Positions 48,660-58,849 of a DNA stretch of 64,000 bases are shown piece after piece (the stretch's first letter is position 1; every line of letters begins with the position of its first letter). The translations under genes and the position numbers were made by a program. Source of the stretch: Punica granatum. Lineage: Eukaryota; Streptophyta; Magnoliopsida; Myrtales; Lythraceae. The stretch covers positions 2,790,001 to 2,854,000 of the forward strand of contig NC_045132.1 of the NCBI RefSeq assembly GCF_007655135.1, given 5' to 3'. The notes beneath the pieces were generated by a model. The model was not told where the DNA came from. It saw only the letters and a program-made list of their open reading frames with translations, and searched no databases.

Positions 48660-48885
48660 CCCCAATCTGTAATTTGCCTTATCAATGTAGATCTCTTGCT
48701 AATGACTTGTATCGTCTTTAACTTCATTCAAACGGTGCTGGGACATTCTCACTGGATCAAGCATTATGGGCCGCCACCGTCATCCCACAATATACCTACA
48801 TAGTGGCAAGCTCTACGTCCTCAGTGAGTTTCGAACTCGTGATGTCCAAGTGGAGCGCTTAATACTTAATCATTAGACCACCGTG
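48660..48885 (-). mobile_element. SINE family D (tRNA-derived)
   Basis: On the minus strand the head reads GGTGGTCTAATGATTAAG (box A-like) and, about 33 bp later, CGAGTTCGAAACTC (box B). The body is balanced in composition, and an A-rich region follows below 48640. It is the only copy of this family I see. A TRIM inserted just upstream of its head. Confidence 0.55.
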
Positions 48886-48890
48886 CTTAT

Positions 48891-49474
48891 TGTTGAGATA
48901 TGTTGTCCCACATCGAAAAATTGAGAAAGAAACCACAAGCTTATATGAGACTTGGGTCCAGTAACCTATCAGCTTAAGCTTTTGGGTTGCAGATGGGCTT
49001 AAGTCCGTGTAGGCCCAAGTGGGTATTTTACATGGTATCAGAGCGGGTTATGCTTCCGCGCGCTCATGTGGGCTCACACCACGCCAGATTCAATTTCGAG
49101 GTAGCCAAGAGTGCGCCTTATGTTAATCAGGCCCAAGAGTGGTCCGGTCCAGTTCCGAGGTAGCTAAAGGTGCACCTCTAGTTAGGCCCGAGTGTGGAGC
49201 TCGAGGCTAGTTTGGTATTTGTCCCCCCTTGCCCGAGCACGGAAGAGGATGCCCGGCTCGGGTCAGTTGTTAAGGGCGGGTGTTTAAAGCACGTGGCACG
49301 TGTTGGACCACACGTTGCCACGTGAGGGCGGGTGTTGAGATATGTTGTCCCACATCGAAAAATTGAGAAAGAAACCACAAGCTTATATGAGACTTGGGTC
49401 CAGTAACCTATCAGTTTAAGCTTTTGGGTTGCAGATGGGCTCAAGTCCGTGTAGGCCCAAGTGGGTATTTTACA
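48891..49474 (+). mobile_element. Complete TRIM retrotransposon with TSD
   Basis: The two LTRs of 142 bp (48891-49032 and 49333-49474) start TGTTGAGATATG and end GGTATTTTACA, and differ at only two positions. The primer site TGGTATCAGAGCGGGTTA begins directly after the 5' LTR (49033-49050), and a purine-rich tract (GTGAGGGCGGG) precedes the 3' LTR. CTTAT flanks both sides (48886-48890 and 49475-49479). The internal region of 300 bp has no gag or pol, so it must have been mobilised in trans. Few LTR differences mean a recent insertion. It belongs to the same superfamily as the copies at 9.3-10.8 kb. Confidence 0.95.
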
Positions 49475-50330
49475 CTTATGGTGCTTGATGTGTTTGTTAC
49501 ATATGCATTCAAATGGCTCTGGTCATCACTGAAGATATATTTTTCTGTTTTTGCACCTGGGGCTCTTAACAGAACCCTGTTGTGCTTTCAGGATTTCGTG
49601 GAGTTCTTGCCAGCACTAACAACATCCAATTTAAACCTGAAATTCGCAAACCCACATAATTTAGTGCCCTGATCAACCTTCAAGTACATGCACAGCTAAA
49701 AATTGTCTAGCATTCGAAGCATATCTATCACATGGACAATTCTGCTTTTATAAGCACCGAATAGAAAACTGATTAGAAGGGAAAATATTTTAAGTTTGAA
49801 GGACTCGGAGCTGGCGGTGGAGCCGGGGAGGAAGCGAGGAGTTAGGCTCGAAGCTTTCCCTGATTTTTACCGTGTGAGGCCAGGGGGAAGGGGGAGGAAG
49901 GGGATGAGTCGGGCTCAGAGCTGGAGGCAGAGCCAGGAAGGGCGGGCAGCCTCGGGGCAGCAACGATCGTTGAGGCATTCTACTATTCAATTGTCTTTTC
50001 TTCGATTGGAGATGATGATGTAGAAGATGATGTTCCACTGCTTCGTTATTGTTTTTTTTAAAGTAATTAAATTAGTTTTTATTTGGTTGAATCAGTGCAA
50101 TTTGATTCGTTTTAATATTGAACTAGATCTGGTTCGCTTACGGATGAGATCTAGTATCAATAAGAAGATGTGCGGCCGAAAATATAAATCATTACGCTAT
50201 GAGGGGTGAATTTTAAACCAAAAGAATCTAAGATACGTGTACGATCAATATTTTAAGTAAGAAGATCTGACAGTTAAGAATAAAATAATTGTGATGATTG
50301 TTTTTTAGTGTTAATCGCTATGACATCTCC

Positions 50331-51070
50331 AATATATTTATTATTAATAATATCCTATATATTTGCTTTTTAAATAGGACTTCGTTTGAGAGTTCAATGA
50401 TAGACTTTTCTTAATTTCTTATTCAGTAGTAAGGTTTGGGGAAATATTTCACTGTCATGGTTTTGATGTTACAAAAACTTCTTTTACTTATTTTCTATTT
50501 TAAGCATTGAATTTAATTTCAATGGTTTTCAAATACTTTAATTAATTTCAAATCATCACTTATTTTTCAGTAATTACCTTTCAGTACTTTACATCAGTAA
50601 TAACTTTCTCAAACCAGGTATAATTCTTTTTTCTGCTGATAAATGGGACGAAAGACCAAATTTAAACTGCTATATTAGGAACCGAATCGAGAACATGCTG
50701 AAGGAATAAGAACGATAACTCTTCTCGCAAATTAAGAAAACATCCGATAAAGTTATTTTCCTCATATTCAGTCAATCATCCTTTCCCAGACGCAAAAACA
50801 TTACCATAGATGTAAACAAAATCACATCAAAATGGGTGCGTAAAGGCTCTCATGATATTTTCTATGGAAAAAAAAAAGGCTCTCATGATAGAGGATTTAT
50901 AGGATCTCCATAGTATAAACTCCATATCTGAAATAGGAAACATATATAAGAACAAACCTCTTTCCTTTGTTTACAAGGGAAGGTACATAAAAGAGAGATG
51001 AAAAGAAAAATTAACATAAAGAAGAATATATGAATCTAATTGTCTAAAATAAAAGAATGATCAATCTCTA
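50331..51070. other. Intergenic, no gene seen
   Basis: AT-rich sequence with no supported features. Confidence 0.4.
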
Positions 51071-51071
51071 T

Positions 51072-51170
51072 ATACATCGACTTTGTGCTTAGTTTAAATT
51101 GCGAAAATACGCTGATATTTACCTTCTATACATGTGGCAAGTTTCCGTACTTGCTTTTCAAACATATCGC
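51072..51170 (+). repeat. Partial third copy of the LEA downstream repeat
   Basis: AATTGCGAAAATACGCTGATATTTACCTTCTATACATGT-type sequence matches 51600-51690 and 56738-56820. It breaks off where the truncated TRIM begins. Confidence 0.65.
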
Positions 51171-51506
51171 ATGGACTCACACCACGTCAGGCCTAGTATG
51201 TCCGAGTGCAGCCAAGAGTGCGCCTCGTGTTAGTGTCCCCCCTCGCCCGAGCACGGAAGATGAGCCCGGCTCGAGATCAATTGTTGAGGGCGGGTATTTA
51301 AGGGCACGTGACAACGTGTAGGCAGAAATAGACCACACATTGCACGTGAGGGCGGGTGTTGAGGAGTAAAATGGGATAAATCTCACGTCGGAAAAGAAAA
51401 GTAAAATCCATGGGTTAATATATGGCTTGGGTACCACCACTTATTAATTTGAGCTTTTAAGTGGATATGGGCCTGAGCCCGTATAAGCCCAATGGAAATT
51501 TTAATA
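51171..51506 (+). mobile_element. 5'-truncated TRIM (internal region plus 3' LTR)
   Basis: The internal sequence 51171-51356 matches 10525-10698 closely, and the LTR 51357-51506 (TGTTGAGGAG to TTTTAATA) matches the LTR at 10699-10847. The 5' LTR and primer site are missing. A two-copy 29-bp tandem repeat (GATTATGGATCCACGATAAA...) follows at about 51514-51571. Confidence 0.85.
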
Positions 51507-51589
51507 AAAGAAGTGATTATGGATCCACGATAAAAGCATAAATGATTATGGATCCACGATAAAAGCATAAATGATCGATTCATATGTAC

Positions 51590-51870
51590 ATTGACCTTTA
51601 TGTTTTAGAGAGTGTAAATTTTCGAAAATGCACAGATATTTTATCTTTTATACATGTACCAACTTTCCCTACCTATTTTTTCAGATATGATAAATATGGT
51701 TGCAGATATATGAATAAGAGTTAAGGAGTCGCCGTATAGTGGATTTTTTAATAGAGCAACAAGCACAATTTATGCTAAAATGGAATGATTCTCACAATTG
51801 AGATTCCCTTGTCTCTTTATTTTTCCCTATCAATCTCGTTTTAGACTCGTGGGCATCGTTTGTAATTAGG
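51590..51870 (+). repeat. Segmental repeat, downstream flank of LEA gene
   Basis: Matches 56735-57003, with shared words such as ATGCACAGATATTTTATCTT, ATACATGTACCAACTTTCCC and TTTAATAGAGCAACAAGC. It lies 3' of the LEA gene on its strand. Confidence 0.8.
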
Positions 51871-52048
51871 GGAAAATGTTTTTGCTAGATTATGTGATAT
51901 GTTTCGACTATAATGTTATTATATTCTGAAAGTTTTTCTAACCCAAATGCTTTGGGCTTTAGACTAGTTTACCCCTAAGGAAATTACATGAGTAAGGTCG
52001 GCAGCTCAATTTGATTCCTAAAGGGCTCTATTATTTATAGATATATAT

Positions 52049-52672
52049 TCAAATCGATGACGGTTTCTCGCTATGTTTTCTTGGGAGTAGCTTCTCTCTA
52101 AGATCTACGACGTCGACGACCTCAGTACCTATGTGGTCTTCTGGGATCCAATTTCCAGTCTTTGGGTCCTTCATCCATATTACCTTCTGATGCATCTTCT
52201 CTTCTTCTCTTTTGAGATAGGATTCAGCAGTCCTCGTCACCCTTGAAACTGCCACTGGTTGCACCGCAACAGTTCCATACGACCGTTGACTACAAATATA
52301 AAATAGATGTTAATGATGCATATAAAACATATCTGATTAATATTGCTAAATCTCCTAAATATCCTCTAATAGAACGACCATGCAGAACGCTAGAAGATGG
52401 TACAAATTGGGTTGAAAAATTAACTTGTTTGGCGTACTCCAGTCACATAATATTGGTATGAATAATAAGAATAACAAGAATATATATAATCATACAATGT
52501 GTTGAGAAAAAGGCGAAAAAGCGTTTTGCATGAATATGTCGGGCAACAATGCGGTTGAAATTAAAACCAACACCGGAAAGAATTTTGGCTCAATCATTAT
52601 CTAAACAAATGAAAGGAATTAAACGAGCACCAACCTGAGAAGGAGAAGGGTGTTGAGGACAACTCTTGCCAT
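52049..52672 (-). CDS. LEA_3/SAG21-type late embryogenesis abundant protein
   Basis: Two exons, 52635-52672 and 52049-52289, with donor CAG|GTTGGT and acceptor TTGTAG|T, encode 92 residues. The protein starts MARVVLNTLLLLSQRSYG, resembling an organelle-targeting leader. The family core is YLKREEEK, then VIWMKDPKTGNWIPEDHIG and VDVVDLREKLL; the W(M/V).DPKTGNWIPE...DLR..LL signature is diagnostic of the LEA_3 (Lea5/SAG21) family. A short first exon and single intron are typical for it. Relatives are small, mostly mitochondrial stress and senescence proteins that affect redox tolerance. No damage is seen. The gene's flanks are duplicated at 56.7-57.5 kb without the gene. Confidence 0.92.
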
Positions 52673-52985
52673 GATTTAATGGAGACGAAGTGATGTGTAT
52701 TTGAGAAGAGAGAGATCGATCTAAATGAGGGTTCTTCTCTAATTTTGTTTCTTTGGGTGAATGATTTAATGGAGAGAATGGCCTTTTATAAAGGAGTTTA
52801 AGACTTGGGATCCAATCAAGGGTTCAAATAAAGGATTTGAGGGAATATTAATAATCCTTATCCGATAATTTACTTATTTATATAGTTATTTTGTAAATAA
52901 TTATATACGGTGGTACGTAGATTCGAATGATGGAAAACGTTGCCTCCCCGACTTGGGCGGATTATTCTTACCACGCAAGTATCTT
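52673..52985 (-). promoter_or_regulatory. LEA promoter with TATA box
   Basis: On the minus strand the TATA box TTTATAAAAGG sits at 52782-52792, about 110 bp before the start codon. Transcription would begin near 52757 with a leader of about 85 nt that is CT-rich. The whole region to 52985 is duplicated at 57241-57480, where the TATA box is changed to TTTTTAAAAGG. Confidence 0.75.
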
Positions 52986-52999
52986 TTTGAATTTTAAAT

Positions 53000-53890
53000 G
53001 TTAAATTAGAGATAACACAGTGCGGGGGAAAATAAATATTATATATCTTTGCTGGGGCTATCATGTATATAATCTATCCTTTTCCAATTATCCATATTAA
53101 TTGGAAATAATAGACTTAATTTTCTCTTGAATTAATTATCGTTTAGAATTTCGATGATGATTTTTATAAGAAAGAAGGGTCTAATTTTATAGAGGAGGAG
53201 AGAATATTGTAAATGGAATATATCCATCACGTCTGATGTTGCTATAAGCTGGCGATATTATTCTCCACATTCAGAACAATATTTCTCATTATCATTATAT
53301 GTTTTAAAATAAAATCCATCCCTTTTGAAACTTGTGTTTATTAAATCTCGATTGCCCGATGTGCTATTTGCTACAAAAATAAAGTAAAAGGAGTTAAAGC
53401 TCTTGTAGATTGTAGGAGAAATATTTAGCGAGTCATACACAATCAGGTGACTGTGTAAAATTCAACCGGCAATTGACGTATGTGAAGATGGAGAGAGAAA
53501 CTTTAAATACTATAATTGCTAATTTTACATGTATCAATTGTTGGTTGAGTTTTACACAATCATGTAACTGCGTATTTCTCACTGAATATTTTCTCAAATT
53601 AAAAGGGCCATGGTGAGAATCATAGGGAAAGACCAAAAATTGAAACCACTACTAGTAATGAAAAACAATGAGATAGATTAAGGATTTTTTATACCAAGGA
53701 CTGCCTATAGATACCGATTTTCCACGGGGGGTTACCGCAATTGTGATATGTTGTCTTAATTAACCACAACTAGTAACATCATTAGTTGCTAATTTAATTT
53801 TATTTTCATAATTGAAAATTCAAAAATTACCTAAGCTTAATAGTGGTTTTTTTTTTATAACAAAATGAGAACTTGCTGGGAAACAATCCA
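53000..53890. other. Intergenic, no gene seen
   Basis: AT-rich. A short direct duplication (ACTGTGTAAAATTCAACC against GTTTTACACAATCATGTAACTG in the opposite sense) lies at about 53440-53570. There are no coding features. Confidence 0.35.
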
Positions 53891-53891
53891 C

Positions 53892-55116
53892 TGTAGTATG
53901 TATATAGCAGTTGACTAACAAAAACAACTATCACGATTGTTTTTTCATTAGCCGTTAGATCTCCTTATATAGCCGTTAGATCTCCTTATATGCGATCCTG
54001 GCTGTACACATATCCAACATTTTTTTTAATTTAAGATTTGCCCCTCATAATTTGATTACCACCCATCTTTACGTTGACGCGTGGGCTCGTTCGTGAACTA
54101 GCCAGATCCGCTTCAATATTAGATCGAACCCAAATGTAACAGTTCAACCAAATAAAAATAATTTAATTACTTAGAAAAAAAATCATGAATAAACACTAGA
54201 TGTTATCTTTTGTTCGTACACTCCCAATTAAATAAGAATCGAATTCTCAAATTGAAAAAAATATTCAATCTCGTTAAATCTCTAAAATTAAAAGAAAAAT
54301 TCAATCTCGCGACCCTCGTTGCCGCCCACCCTTCCTCAGCTCTGTCTCCAATCGCTCGGATCCCGACTCCTTCCCCTCCTCATATGGTAATTCAGCTCAA
54401 AAAGGACAAAAGTAATTACCTAATCTTCAACATTTTACGGACAATAGAAGTCACCCGAAACATGGAGAGGAAGAGGCCCCATAGCATATCCCAGTTAATT
54501 TCCTCTCTGCTTTTGCTTTTATTTGCTTAATTTAGTGGCATTGACCAATGCCAACATAGTTCACACTAGATGACCACCGAGCAGCACAATGAATATTATA
54601 TTGGGTTCATCCCAGTTTCAACGTGTATACTTTGTGAACCATTTTGTGCAGAAATTGGATTTAGCAATTCACGTCGACCTCAGAATCGATTGATGATTCC
54701 ATGTAAAAGAGTAGAGAATGATGAAATATTTTCTCGTATACAAAGAAAATGGTTTTTAGGATTTTTTTTCTTGTTCAATTGGGATGTACGAAAAGAAGAT
54801 GATTTTTAGTATTTCTTTAGTGTTTGTTTATTATTTTTTTTTCTAAGTAATTAAATTGGTTTTCTTTTGATCGAACCAGTACATTCTGATTCGGTTTAAT
54901 ATAGAAGCGGATTCGGTTCGTTCGCAGGTGAGACCGAACGACGACGAGAATATAAGTGGTCGAAAATATCGATAATCAAACTATGAGGGGTGAATATAAA
55001 GGTTAAAAAATATAGGATACGTGTACTACCATGATTGTATGTAAAAGGATTTAATGGCTAGGGAAAAAAAACAACCGTATTGATTATTTTTACTAACGAC
55101 CGTGGTAGCACCACCC
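53892..55116. mobile_element. Long terminal-inverted-repeat element 2 (Mutator-like)
   Basis: The arms at about 53892-54185 and 54825-55116 are inverted repeats of each other and match the arms of element 1 at 48130-50330. The right end inverts to GGGTGGTGCTACCACGGTCG. A 21-bp word (AGCCGTTAGATCTCCTTATAT) is doubled in the left arm. The interior (54186-54824) carries a GC-rich island at 54305-54395 and an open frame of unknown meaning at 54570-54809. No transposase and no clear target duplication were found. Confidence 0.6.
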
Positions 55117-56500
55117 ATACGTATATAGAATATACAAAAATTATATTTAGAGATTTTCTGGCACGTTCGTTTTCCTCAGCTTCATTTTCCAAGCTCCATG
55201 ATTTCGAATAGGATGATAAATCCATCTAATTAACATAGATGGGATCAATAAGAATTCTCTTAATAAGAATGAACTGCTTGAATATCACGGAATTAAAGGA
55301 AGGCGGTCTATTGTTTTTTTTTCTCTCTCTCTCTCCCTCTCAGTGAGACACAGTTTACTTCTTCCAGCATAAGGCATAAAATTAAATAACTGAAAATTTT
55401 AATTAAAATTAAGGAATAAGAAACTGCAAATTAAGAAAGATTTTACAGCTCGTGAGATAATAACGAAATAGGATGGACTTTGGCAAGACTCGATTTCGAG
55501 TCTTCCCGAAACTACTGAGGAGAATATTTCTTACTCCTCGCCTGGACAATCTATGTGGCCGACTTATTCAGCGGGTTACAAGTATTCACGTGAAACCTCC
55601 GAAAAATATTCAGAAGAAAAACATTTTCTCTAAAATAAAGTCAGAACAACATGAGACAAACAAAAATATCGAAGCCATTGTTGGAATCTGTGCTGTGACA
55701 TTGAACAAAGCACGTTTTGGAGAATCCGGACAGCTGTTCTTGGAGAATAAATGGAGGGTTATAGTTAATGGATTGTCAAATCTTATGATCATATTCATTA
55801 GACTGTTATGGAACTAAAAGAGAGAATTTAACCCAGAAGACTAGTTTATTAGTTAGAATAGCCCATTTTTAGTACATTAATTGCTGTACAATCAATGTGG
55901 GATAAGTCTCATACTTTACAATTGGTTGAGTTCATAACTCGATATACTTCATGAAGCTGAAAAAATAAATAAATTTAAAAGGGATATAAAATGAAAAGGA
56001 CAACACAGAAAAAGAAAGATAAAGGGAACATGTTAGTCGTGTTTGGATCAAACAAGATGCAAAGATTTGGTTCGTCGAATGCACTTCCACGATTCCCGCT
56101 CAATCAAATCTGTCAAAAAGAAAAGAAAGGACTCTTGATAAGTAATTGGGTTGTGTCCATCTGATGTTGAAGATGCTGCATGCTGGAGGAGATTCGAGGG
56201 ACGTCCGTGGTCCACTCACGGTTAAATGCAGTAAAAGCGTTCATAGAAGTGAGAAGAAAAATATTGTACTTCGAAGAAAGATGATTAAACAAAGGGAAAC
56301 CCACAAGCCACTGCCCTTAATCCCCAACATTACACCTAGGAAGTTCGAACAAGATGCTTTCTTGTTAAAGATCATATTTTTCGATCATCACCTACCTGTA
56401 AGCTTCAAGCAACATACGATCTTGCTTCCAGAGTGATACTTGAAATGGGTTTCTGAGTGGACCAATTGATACAGCAGTTATGGGACAACAACCACGGGTG
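55117..56500. other. Intergenic, no gene seen
   Basis: Contains a 114-codon plus-strand frame at 55473-55817 of unknown identity, without promoter, partner exons or recognisable domains. A CT microsatellite lies near 55323-55340. Confidence 0.3.
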
Positions 56501-56502
56501 GG

Positions 56503-56691
56503 ATGGATATAACTCTGGCACACGGTGCAGTCTCGAATAAAGACAGTAATCAAGGACGTTTATATGGAGTGGGAGTAATTATTGATGATGCAGGACGAGT
56601 TATAGCAGCTTCTGTCACGATGCAGAGGGAAAATAATCCGCTAAAGGCAGAAGCCTTGGCATGTCGAGCGGGGCTTCAGCTCCCTGCATAG
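56503..56691 (+). pseudogene. RNase H-like (RVT_3) fragment
   Basis: The frame reads YGVGVIIDDAGRVIAA and then NPLKAEALACRAGLQL. This resembles the start and first helix of the plant RNase H-like domain found in non-LTR retrotransposons and in domesticated RNase H proteins (G.G..I.D..G.V..A....(P/S)L.AE..A...GL). Only about 60 residues remain; later catalytic residues are absent. It is probably a relic of a LINE. Confidence 0.6.
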
Positions 56692-56734
56692 TTTGGGTCT
56701 CAAGTCACCAGTTTAAGCCCCGACTCTAAGCTTT

Positions 56735-57480
56735 AGTGAGTGTAAATTGCGAAAAATGCACAGATATTTTATCTTCTATACATGTACCAACTTTCCCTGC
56801 CTATTTTTTCAATATGATAAATATGGTTGCAGATCTATGAAGAAGAGTTTAAGAGAATCGCCTTATAGTGGATTTTCCAATAGAGCAACAAGCTCCATTT
56901 CTTAAATTTATTACTTACGATGAAAAGTTCTACAAAAATAGAAACATTATCACCAGTAAGAATCCCGTGTCTCTTTCTTTTTCGTTCCCTACCAATCTCA
57001 TTTACCATACGTAACACACATATGTAAAGTTCCTTTTTTTTTCTTTTTTTCTTTTACGGTGTGAACTGCGGTATCCAAAAGTCCAATTGGGCCCTAACTA
57101 ATCTAATCGAGCCGGATCGATTCATTAAAGGGTAAAGCTCTCACAGCGTGAATTTTTGGCATTCACAATCACTCAAACCCGAAACCTTATTTAAACGAAA
57201 CATGTGTTTGAACCAACCCGCATTGATCATACATAAAGTTTTTTGGGTTAATGATTTAATGGAGAGAATGGCCTTTTAAAAAGGAGTTTAACATCTGGGA
57301 TCCAATCAAGCATAAAAACAAAGGATCTTCAGAGAATATTGATCATCCTTCTCCGATATTTTACTTATTTGAAGTGTTACTTGGGGTAGATGGCCCCCTC
57401 CTCATTCACTCAAAAAAAAAAAAAACGGAGGTAGATTCAAATGATGGAAAACGTTGCCTCCCAATCTTGGGAAGATTATT
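56735..57480 (+). repeat. Segmental repeat: LEA flanks without the LEA gene
   Basis: 56735-57003 matches the LEA 3' flank (51600-51850) and 57241-57480 matches the LEA promoter region (52743-52985) in the same order and orientation. The intervening 0.9 kb with the gene is absent and a SINE sits at the joint. Shared promoter words include ATGATTTAATGGAGAGAATG and GATGGAAAACGTTGCCTCC. Confidence 0.8.
57032..57228 (-). mobile_element. SINE family A with target-site duplication
   Basis: Complete reverse-orientation copy: T-rich tail at 57032-57055, body (CTAACTAATCTAATCGAGCC, TTAAAGGGTAAAGCTCTCAC) and head complement up to CATTGATC. CATATGTAAAGTT (57019-57031) and CATACATAAAGTT (57229-57241) flank it. 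Confidence 0.8.
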
Positions 57481-57484
57481 CTTA

Positions 57485-58318
57485 CTACGTATCTATTATA
57501 TATATAAAAGTATGAAACTCAAAAAGTATTTCTTCACATTTCAAAATTCTCATATTACCTCTTATATTACCTCTTTATACATTTCATAATTCCCATTCTA
57601 CCTTTTCATTATTTATATATATTTTTTAATTTATCATTTACTTGTATTAGAGATGATGAATGATTTTAATGGTGTCTTTTGATAAGCACGGGAAAAGAGT
57701 GTCTCACCATCATACGGATTACAACCCTTTACAAATCTATTGGTTATATATAAATATTTTCCAACAATTCTATCCAACTATATCCGTATCAAAAAATAAT
57801 TATAATAAAAAAAATTTCGCCCATACATTAAAGAAGTAGAACTTCACTTCGACTATTCTACTTTGTGAGTATTTCTTTGTGATTAGCCACCTTCCGATTT
57901 TAATTATTTAAATCTTCAGTTGATTACTTCCAAAATTCTCACAACCCATTCCCCATTTATACTTTCATTCCCGTTGGCCTTTTTAAGACTAATCCTCATT
58001 CAAGTAAGATAGATAAATAATATCGTACATATAAGTCTGTAGTATTATTACATTTATTCCTATTATAAAAGTACAGAGCTCAAAATAGAATTTCTCGACT
58101 TTTTATAATTTCATTTTACCATTTCAATGAATTTAAATATATTTCAATTTCGTAATCCTTTTAGATGAATATAAAAAAAATTGCATTTTCAATGTATCTA
58201 AATAAATCCTTTTTGGTCACAATATCTAGACAAATTTTGATTAATCATGTATCTAACCAGTAACCATGCACATTGAGAAGTGCCCCCCCATTTCATCTAG
58301 AGTAACTAACGGATGTAC
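57485..58318. other. Intergenic, no gene seen
   Basis: AT-rich sequence without supported features. Confidence 0.4.
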
Positions 58319-58321
58319 TTT

Positions 58322-58495
58322 TTTTTTTCGGTATGTATCCTAATATTCAAAAGCCCAATGGGATTTGACTAATTCAGTCGGGAGATCGAGCGTTAAAAGT
58401 TATTTTCCCTTCCAACAAGTGCGCTTTCCGGAATTCGAACATGTGTTCTCCTCCTTACAGGAGTAAGTTGCTTACCACTCAATCAATATTTTTGT
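58322..58495 (-). mobile_element. SINE family B
   Basis: The 3' body is shared with family A (CAAAAGCCCAATGGGATTTGACTAATTCAGTCG), but the tRNA-like head is different: on the minus strand TTGATTGAGTGGTAAGCAAC and CATGTTCGAATTCCGG. The T-run at 58320 is the tail. Confidence 0.65.
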
Positions 58496-58849
58496 TGGTA
58501 ACTGATATACTTTTTCGCTGATAAAGACACCTCTTTTTGCTGTTGGTGGAACTATTAAAAACGAGCCACCTTGTTTTTTCCATTTCGAACCAATCATATT
58601 ATTGGAGATAAAACAAAAACAAAATGTAAACGGCAAGTAGATCAGAAAAAGAAGAGAAAAAACTGTCCTAGAAAGAAAAAGAACGTTGCCCCTTTCATGT
58701 CCAGTCGAGAAGAAGAAGGTTGAAAAAGAAAAAGAAGAAGAGGGGAAAAAAAAAGAAGACAAACCCGCTGCCCCTTTGAGATTAATGAAATGCCAATTAG
58801 GAAGCCGAAGAGACACGAGTCGCCTGTAAGAAACGTCCTTTAAAACGCG

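Larger units (their letters stand above)
48130..50330. mobile_element. Long terminal-inverted-repeat element 1 (Mutator-like)
   Basis: About 330 bp at 48130-48465 recurs inverted at about 50045-50330. It starts GGGTGATACTACAGCGGTTGAC on the left against GGAGATGTCATAGCGATTAAC on the right, and continues through CTCATAGTTTAATTAT and GGTTCAACCAAATAAAA. The same arms are found at 53892-55116. The interior holds a SINE, a TRIM and a GC-rich non-repeat piece at about 49796-49965. No transposase is seen. Long inverted arms with unrelated interiors suggest a Mutator-like or Pack-MULE element. A clear target duplication was not found (CACTATTAT against AATATATTT). Confidence 0.6.

Noticed and set aside
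48840..48885. tRNA-like A and B boxes, also at 32479, 63065 and elsewhere
   Set aside because: These are SINE heads: they lack a foldable acceptor stem and are followed by SINE bodies and A tails, so they are not tRNA genes.
54570..54809. 79-codon frame inside long-inverted-repeat element 2
   Set aside because: No recognisable domain, promoter or splice context; kept only as interior sequence of the element.
56155..56180. GATGCTGCATG resembling the end of miR172
   Set aside because: Only the 3' part matches and no fold-back partner was found.
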